A stretch of DNA of 64,000 nt, from assembly GCA_036362985.1 (NCBI GenBank), contig JAYGXS010000001.1, positions 22,366,585 through 22,430,584 of the forward strand. Reading direction: 5' to 3'. The notes under the pieces are model-generated. The model was not told the origin of the DNA. It worked only from the letters and a program-made list of their open reading frames with translations, and searched no databases. Shown piece after piece: positions 57,657-64,000 of this stretch (position 1 is its first letter; every line of letters begins with the position of its first letter). Both the position numbers and the translations under genes were made by a program. Source of the DNA: Ligula intestinalis. Lineage: Eukaryota; Platyhelminthes; Cestoda; Diphyllobothriidea; Diphyllobothriidae.

Positions 57657-58219
57657 AAATTTAATATGAAAATATTTACAAAAATTTATATTATATTTTC
57701 CCAAAAATACCCAGACACGACTTACCTTGAAATTGAAGTTCCACATAGGTGTGCTTCCCAATCAAATTTTTTCAAAAATAATACCTTTTCTCATATTTTC
57801 CATAAACTGTTTTTTAAATTTATAAGAGAAACATACATCCTTATTATGACGATATTTTTGTTGATTGCGGTGTATACAGGCAGCCAAAAAGATATGCGTT
57901 ATACAGCAAGCAAACTGATATATCTTGTATCTTAAGGAATTTTGTCACACGATGAACAATATGGCAAACCCACTTATGTAAGCCTTTCTTATCTAAAAGA
58001 AGCATTTTGGTATTTTACCTGATGTTCTATTTGATTGGCCACTGTCAGTAGTTACGTTTTGCAGGGGTTCAAGATGTACAGGTCCTTGGCATGAAGTAAA
58101 TTCCGCATTCAGCATAGTCCTTATGCATTTGTTTATTTGGTGGTGAATATTTATTCTTCGTAGGAATAAAGATACTTCGTACCTTTTTCCCTCAAACGTC
58201 CATTCTAAATATCATTATA
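57657..58219. other. no gene recognised
   Basis: AT-rich, one 115-codon plus frame (57588-57935) rich in Ile/Lys/Phe as expected from composition, with no domain. Confidence 0.45.
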
Positions 58220-59400
58220 GAGCCTGGACACAAAATCCTGCAACGTTCGATTCGGTGGTTTAACATAATTTTAAAATATGTTTATTTTGATTCACTGAGT
58301 GGATGTGATCCTGGAAGAGACTTTTAGTTAGGAAAAACCACCAATCATTTAGGTTTATTAAGGGTTATAGGCATTTATTTTGATGGACTTAGGATTTGTC
58401 TCATATAGGAAAAAGTCCCTATATCTACATTATCCCTATCCCTAGGTATGATAGAGAAAACGTTTTAGTAATATGGATTGTGCAATAAGAAAAACTCCAA
58501 AATAAGTAAGGGAAGATTTAAACATACCTCCCACAAAACCGGAAGTTGCTCCGAAGCTGCTCAAATGTAATAAAGCCAATTTTAAACAATCACATTTAGT
58601 CCCAGAAACAAGGAAAATTTTAAGTTTTATAAGTTCTTTGCTAAACTGTGAAGTCTTCTGGCACAAAATATAGTAAAAAAAGGTTTGAGCGCATTTTTAC
58701 TGCATAGCATTTTAGAAGGATGTAAGCAAAGCTGGCCAGATATTATCGCGAACGTTAAGATGAAGCATAATCTTATTAAATCTAAAAAATGCAGAAATAT
58801 CCCTCTTTGTACAGTAATGTCACGAGTACAACTCGATTTTCCGAAGATCTTTCTTTTCATTATATCATCTCGGAATGCAACATACTTCACGTATCCAGTA
58901 TCATTTCCATTTATGCGTAATTTACAAACGGAACAGACAGAAAAATAATAATTATATCAAACTTGCTGTGTATATGCCAACTTCTTTCTGCACTTGCAAG
59001 CTTAGAACAGAGCCTAGAAGTAATCGACTATGAGGAAATATAATTTGGTATCAAGGGAAATGTAAACTATTTCGTTAACGGTCAATTCGAATCATTTATC
59101 TTCAGCATAATTTTAAAAAATTTACCTTGGTAAATTGTAACATGCAAACCAATTTGTCAGCTAAATATGTAATTAAGGTGCCTTTTAAAGGGGTAACGTA
59201 TTGCATAATTTTTTATCAATCCTAAGAATATTAATATTAGACTTTTGTTGCGGACTTTCTTTTTCTGTGTTTATATGTTTGGAGCACTTTCTAACTATGG
59301 CCCACATGGCCATGTTCATACGAACTTATCGCCAAAAACTCATTTTTCGGTAAATTATTTTAATTTATATCTTATTCAAAATTGTTTGTTTATAAGTCGA
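58220..59400 (+). repeat. unnamed ~1.2-kb AT-rich repeat, copy 2
   Basis: Colinear with 51525-52670 and 60070-61215. It includes GATTCACTGAGTGGATGTGA matched to GATTCATTGAGTAGATGTTA in copy 1, and GGAACAGACAGAAAAATAAT matched to GGAGCAGACAGAGGAGTAAT. The middle (58430-58800) is the most diverged part. Confidence 0.75.
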
Positions 59401-60069
59401 AGGGAATTTTCATTAAGTAGCGAAAGCTTGAAGACATTGAAAACGCTGGAAAATTTTTCGGCGTTTAAAAGTCTATGTAGAAATAATTTTAGCTAAATAA
59501 CAACAATCTGATTAAAACCTAAGACTGAGGAAAAGTTCGATTTTATATAAAAAAGTGGTTTGTTTACTTATTTAAATTAAAGAAAGATTCAAATATATTT
59601 TTCTAATTTGTAGCTAATTTTACGTTTACGGAAATTGGGGTTTAAAACGAAAATTTCCTTCTTATTAAAAAACAACTGAAGTTTTTTATAGTTATTTTGA
59701 CTATCAAATTTGCCTGAGGTTATTCAGTATAACTTCTAAGTTTCCGTACATGTGTTTGTGAGTGATTATAAATAATTCGCAAGCATCAGCATGTTAAACG
59801 ATCTTGTGCCTATATTGTCTGTGTTACGCATTCTCTTTTGCGCGGCCGAAACCTAAATCATGTGTTCTAAGCGATAGCTTGGGATAACTGCTTATTAACA
59901 CAATGCATGAATCAACAATTTTACTCACATTGCCAAACAAAGTCCTTTTTAGCCTAAATAAATGTACAATTCGTACTTTTACCTGACGTGTGTCCTATTT
60001 TTCTAGGCCATATAAATTACTGCATCTCTTGATGTATTATTTATGCACTCTAAAATGGCTTTTATATTA
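59401..60069. other. no gene recognised
   Basis: AT-rich spacer between two copies of the 1.2-kb repeat. Nothing noted. Confidence 0.45.
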
Positions 60070-61215
60070 CAGTAGCCGCCGAAGACCATGCAACGTTAAT
60101 AATGAAAATTGCCTGGACACTTTGGCATATATTTGAAAATAATATTGTGATTCCTTCAGTTTATTCAATTCCGCAAAAGCCTTTTACTTAGTTAAATCGT
60201 CATTTTGGTTAGGTTTATTAAGAGAAATAACCATTTGTTTTGGGGAAATTGGGAGTAAGCTCGTATAGAAGGAATTTCCTATGCTATTACGAAAGAGCGA
60301 ACCAAACCGCACATTAAAGTTGATAATACTATGAAGGAACGCCAAAATAAATAAAATAGGTACAAAAGATATCCCTTTCAGAACTGGAAAAGTTTATACA
60401 AAATTGTTCAGATTGAAGTGAAGCCAAGTTAAAGGAACCAAATTTGTTCGCAGTGACGTTGAACAGTGGTTTTTAAGAAATTATATTTAGCTATTTTGTT
60501 AATTTGTTTTGCAAAAAATGAAATAAACGCAGTTTTTGTTTAACTGCAGCAATAAACCTCAAATGTCCTTCAATAAAAATCAAATTTCTAACATTTTTTT
60601 GTAGATTTAACACAAATAATGCCTTATTAAATGTAAGTCACGAAGATAGACAGTCTTTTGTATACTTTACAATCACCTTTTACTTTATTTAGAAACGAAA
60701 CAGACGAAAGAATAATAAGTTTTTCAAAAAATCGCAATGTATATGGCCAGTTTTTTTAATTCGCCAGTATACATCTACAATTGGGATTAGTCTACTCATG
60801 CGGAAGGTAAACCATTATGAAGAGAAAGAAAGTTCTTTTATTTCCAGTCGAATTGATTCGTTTATCTTCAAAAAACTTTAAAAAATTCTCAAAATTCTCA
60901 AATTTCATTGTGACATTACGTTGAAGAAAATAAATATACACAAGAGTTCGTCAGCCGAATATCTAATCAAAGCAATTTCTAAGAGGTAAACTTTTATGGT
61001 AAGTTTTTTATTAATCTTATGAATAGTAGTTTCAGAGTTATATTGCCAACACGATTTACTCTTGACAATGTGGTTTGCTGTTTTGAGGCATTTCTACAAT
61101 GAAGCAACATGGTCATCACTCTAGGAACTTATATCCAAAAACACTTTCGTTCGGTAAATACTCTTGATATATACCTTATTTTAAAGGTTTTGGTGTAATC
61201 GTTGAACAGATGCAC
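60070..61215 (+). repeat. unnamed ~1.2-kb AT-rich repeat, copy 3
   Basis: Shares ATATCCCTTTCAGAACTGG, AAATTGTTCAGATTGAAGTG, AACAGACGAAAGAATAATAA, GAGTTCGTCAGCCGAATATC and TTTTAAAGGTTTTGGTGTAA with copies 1 and 2. It is closer to copy 1 than to copy 2 in the 60350-60480 segment. Confidence 0.75.
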
Positions 61216-61784
61216 AAATTATGATTTGATCAGTGAAGATAGTAAAAACAAGCAACTTGATGACACTTTTTTTTCCATGACATTCAATAACTACGTAACC
61301 GGTAAGAACAGACTTTACAGAATATTTTGACTCAAGAAAAATTATTTAATTATATAGAATGTGGTTGTTTCAAGTTTTTAATTTAACACAATATACGAAT
61401 TTATTGTTCTAATTTAGAGTTCTTTTTTACGTCTCTAGAACCACGGCATTGTCGAAAAAATGTTATATTCCTTTACGAACACTTAGTAATTCCTATAGTT
61501 ATTTGAAGTACTTAGTAGGCCTTATGCCATTTATTATTATTTCTATGTTTTCTTACTCAAATAAATTCACACTGATATTGAATCAAACTTATACAAATTA
61601 AGGAAAATTACATGGTCAACGGCGACCACTGTATTCTTATAGCAAATGATATATTTATGTATGGTAGCAGATAGACGCGCACCGATAAGTTACAGAATAC
61701 ACTCATCACCCCTGGTGACTTTAGGGAAAACTCTCGGGCCACGCCGCAAGGCAACTGGGTAAAAACGTAGAAGAACATTACTTT
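61216..61784. other. no gene recognised
   Basis: AT-rich, nothing noted. Confidence 0.45.
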
Positions 61785-61930
61785 AAACGACAAGGGAGAC
61801 CAGGATTGGTATTTCTGACTTATTTCTAATCATCAGTCAATCATGCCTGACCAACAGTAGAGCTCCAACCCGAAACCCTGTTAGGCAAAAGCTAAACGCC
61901 CAAACCACCGTACCACTGGCTCTATATGTT
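61785..61930 (-). repeat. tRNA-derived SINE
   Basis: Minus strand: GCCAGTGGTACGGTGGTTTG (A box), GGGTTTCGGGTTGGAGCTC (B box), GATTGACTGATGATTAGAAA, CCAATCCTGGTCTCCC. A diverged member of the 8998-9140 family. Confidence 0.65.
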
Positions 61931-61949
61931 GCCGGTTTCGCGTGAGAAT

Positions 61950-62066
61950 TTGCAATGACAGCTAGGTGAACACCGATCAGTTATAGGATACACTCGTTCC
62001 GCCAGACGACGGCTAATATGCCAGAAACGGCCATTCTAGTCTCCCTTGTCTTTGTTGGTGATATCT
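61950..62066 (+). repeat. SINE body and 3' end
   Basis: GACGACGGCTAATATGCCAG, AACGGCCATTCTAGTCTCCC, TTGTCTTTGTTGGTGATATC: the 3' half of the SINE family in the orientation opposite to the copy just upstream. It abuts the palindrome at 62071. Confidence 0.65.
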
Positions 62067-62070
62067 TGTT

Positions 62071-62546
62071 GTGTTGTCCGACCAGCTGGAGTTCAGGGTT
62101 ATGCTTGGTTGATGAAGGCTAATAAGCCCGAAACAGTTCTGTATCAAGTTACCTCAATATGCTGTCATACCCCACTTGCTGATATATATATATATATTGC
62201 TGATTAAAGCGAAAATGCGTGTTTCTGGCCATAATTGAGAAGGCAAGGTGATCACAGGAACCGAGGATTGAATGTCCTGACGTTTCGGAATCAGATAATT
62301 TTTGACAGTGGAAGCTTGTCTGATTCCGAAACGTCAGGACATAAATACTTGGTTCCTAAGATCACCTTGTCTTCTCAATTATATCCAGAAACACGCATTT
62401 TCGCTTAAATCAGCAATATATATATATATATATATCAGTAAGTGGGGTATGACAGCATCTGGGGGTAACTTGATACAGAACTGTTTCGTGCTTATTAGCC
62501 TTCATCAGCCAAGCATAACCCTGAACACCAGCTGGTCGGACAACAC
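62071..62546. repeat. 476-bp near-perfect palindrome
   Basis: Left arm 62071-62295 and right arm 62319-62546 are reverse complements with few mismatches, separated by 23 bp. Arms run from GTGTTGTCCGACCAGCTGG, through a SINE-tail-like CAGGGTTATGCTTGGTTGAT and a (TA)n tract of different length in each arm, to CCTGACGTTTCGGAATCAGA at the centre. The central sequence contains the GAAACGTCAGG half of the hammerhead-like motif in each arm. The high arm identity means a recent inversion-duplication or a young inverted-repeat element. Confidence 0.9.
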
Positions 62547-62577
62547 AAACAAACGCACTCACAGACGGCGCAGTTGG

Positions 62578-63480
62578 TCCACCACTGGTTATTGTGTAGT
62601 GTATACTGACGTCATTTCAGTCCGGATAGGAAGCCGGCTTTTTATCGTGTTTAGTTCTGACCCCTAGCAAAACATATCTAATGTAAAAATTGACTGCTTA
62701 AGTAGCATGTCTTTCTATCATTGATTTTGACTGCCTTTATAAATTCAAATACATTTTATGGAAAACATGTAAGAGAAAATTATTTTTTACTTGTTTGATA
62801 GCAAATCACGCGCTCTTTAAAAGTTATACTCATAGAAAGGGTAGTTTTCGGTTTTAAAAAAGGTGCCTAATTGCCGAACAATTTTCTAAACAAGTTCATG
62901 CTACACTCGGATTCAAGGATTAAAAAACTGCGCACTGTGTGCATCCTGTTTAAGAAAATGAACAGTTTTGCCTACAGTTTGAGGACGACTTCACTTAGTA
63001 GTCATCAAATGCTGAAATAGATTTGGAATTTATTTTATGCAGTAAAGGCAGCACTAATAAATTGACGGATGCGCTTTATTATGGATGAAGACCTAACAAT
63101 CGTAAAAAAGCTCATAATAAGCAACTAATTTAAAACCGAAAGCTTCCCTTTCTTTGAGTGTAAAATTTAAAAAAACGCGTAATTTTCTATGAAAAAGTAC
63201 AAAAAATAATTTTCTCTTGCATGTTTTCATAAAATATATTTGAATTTATAAAGGCAGTCAAAATCAAGGATAAAAAACATACAACTTAAGTAGTCAGTTT
63301 TAAAAAAGATACTTTTTGCTTGGAGTCGGAACGAAGCTCGTTTAAAAGCCAACTTCCTATCCTGACTTAAATGACTTCAGAATACACTTCACAATAATCA
63401 GTATCAAAACTGGAGTCAATTCCGATTAGCGAATGAGTTTTAGTCTTTCTGTAAATCATATGTCAATTATTAACAATAAA
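62578..63480. mobile_element. foldback DNA element, copy 3
   Basis: Interior blocks match copies 1 and 2 (GCACTGTGTGCATCCTGTTT, AGTAAAGGCAGCACTAATAA, AAACCGAAAGCTTCCCTTTC). Arms pair from GTGTAGTGTATACTGACGTC on the left with its complement near 63370-63390 on the right. The left outer end is missing or replaced by sequence next to the palindrome, while the right outer arm continues to about 63480. No clear TA-CAGT terminus could be placed for this copy. Confidence 0.75.
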
Positions 63481-64000
63481 GTCCTTTGGGCAAGAATAAT
63501 GTTTATTGCTTGAATTTTTGAGTCTTATTTCCTAGCTTTTCGTCCGAAAAATGAGAAAAATACAAACAGAGTTAACTCAAAACAATGACTAATGCAGGTG
63601 TTTATGTGGTTGATCACGAGTTTAGTAGATAATCATGCCTCGCATTCAATTATGCGGTCGGTGGAGAAAATAGCTTTCACCCACATGAAATTATGCCATC
63701 AAAGGGGCAAAATTTTCATTTGCACTCAATCATGTGGTCGGTGGTGGCTGTCTTCTATATTAAAATATTTGTAATTGGCATCCAAATCGACATGCATCGA
63801 CGAACAAAGCCCAGAGGATACTATTTTGGGAATAAAGCTTAAGAAGACACTTAATTTCTGTTCAGTATAATTCTTCATCCACACAGTGTTTTAGCTTGAC
63901 TAAGCCATCTGTTGATAGAACTGTGTTTGCGGGATATCAGATGGGTATTCTCAAAATGTAAGATGAATTCGGAGTATGTCTGTGCATGACACTCTGTAGT
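63481..64000. other. no gene recognised
   Basis: AT-rich. A short internal direct repeat (CTCAATTATGCGGTCGGTGG-like at about 63645 and 63726) is present in diverged form. No gene. Confidence 0.45.

Overview
The window looks like a flatworm genome, most probably a repeat-rich tapeworm with a large genome. The evidence is one very long protocadherin exon with a eukaryotic splice donor, low gene density, AT-rich intergenic or intronic DNA, Penelope-like retroelement (PLE) relics, tRNA-derived SINEs and a 10-N assembly gap. The exact taxon is an inference; nothing in the sequence names a species.

Only one host coding region is well supported. It is a 760-codon first coding exon of a protocadherin-like adhesion protein on the minus strand (46082-48361), with a signal peptide, five cadherin repeats and the start of a sixth. 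It ends at a consensus GTGAGT donor in phase 0. A GC-rich, microsatellite-rich flank (48362-49140) lies upstream and is probably its promoter and 5' UTR. Its downstream exons would lie at lower coordinates; none was recognised, so part or all of the left 46 kb may be intron. A possible 62-codon exon with membrane segments lies at 30327-30512 (minus).

The left end (0-10 kb) is a graveyard of retroelements: PLE endonuclease and reverse-transcriptase relics at 1.0-2.2 kb, a 2A-like peptide relic at 2.7 kb, an inverted pair of tRNA-like SINEs at 5.3-5.6 kb, and a PLE 3' end copied head-to-head as a ~590-bp inverted repeat at 7.5-9.0 kb. The PLE 3' tail holds a 48-bp minisatellite and a hammerhead-ribozyme-like motif. 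The middle (10-46 kb) holds a 409-bp TA-flanked MITE with perfect 25-bp ends, a 989-bp foldback element, scattered hammerhead-like repeats, degenerate TTAGGG-like tracts, more SINEs and a second GC-rich island at 19.0-19.9 kb.

The right end (50-64 kb) holds three diverged copies of an unnamed ~1.2-kb AT-rich repeat and two more foldback copies. One foldback copy is interrupted in its terminal repeat by an almost complete DD37D (maT-like) mariner transposon of 1,538 bp, whose transposase carries one nonsense codon and one frameshift. A 476-bp near-perfect palindrome lies at 62.07-62.55 kb. The strongest candidates for undescribed biology are the long-inverted-repeat foldback family with TA target duplications, the ~1.2-kb repeat family, and the hammerhead-like motifs tied to PLE tails and short inverted repeats.
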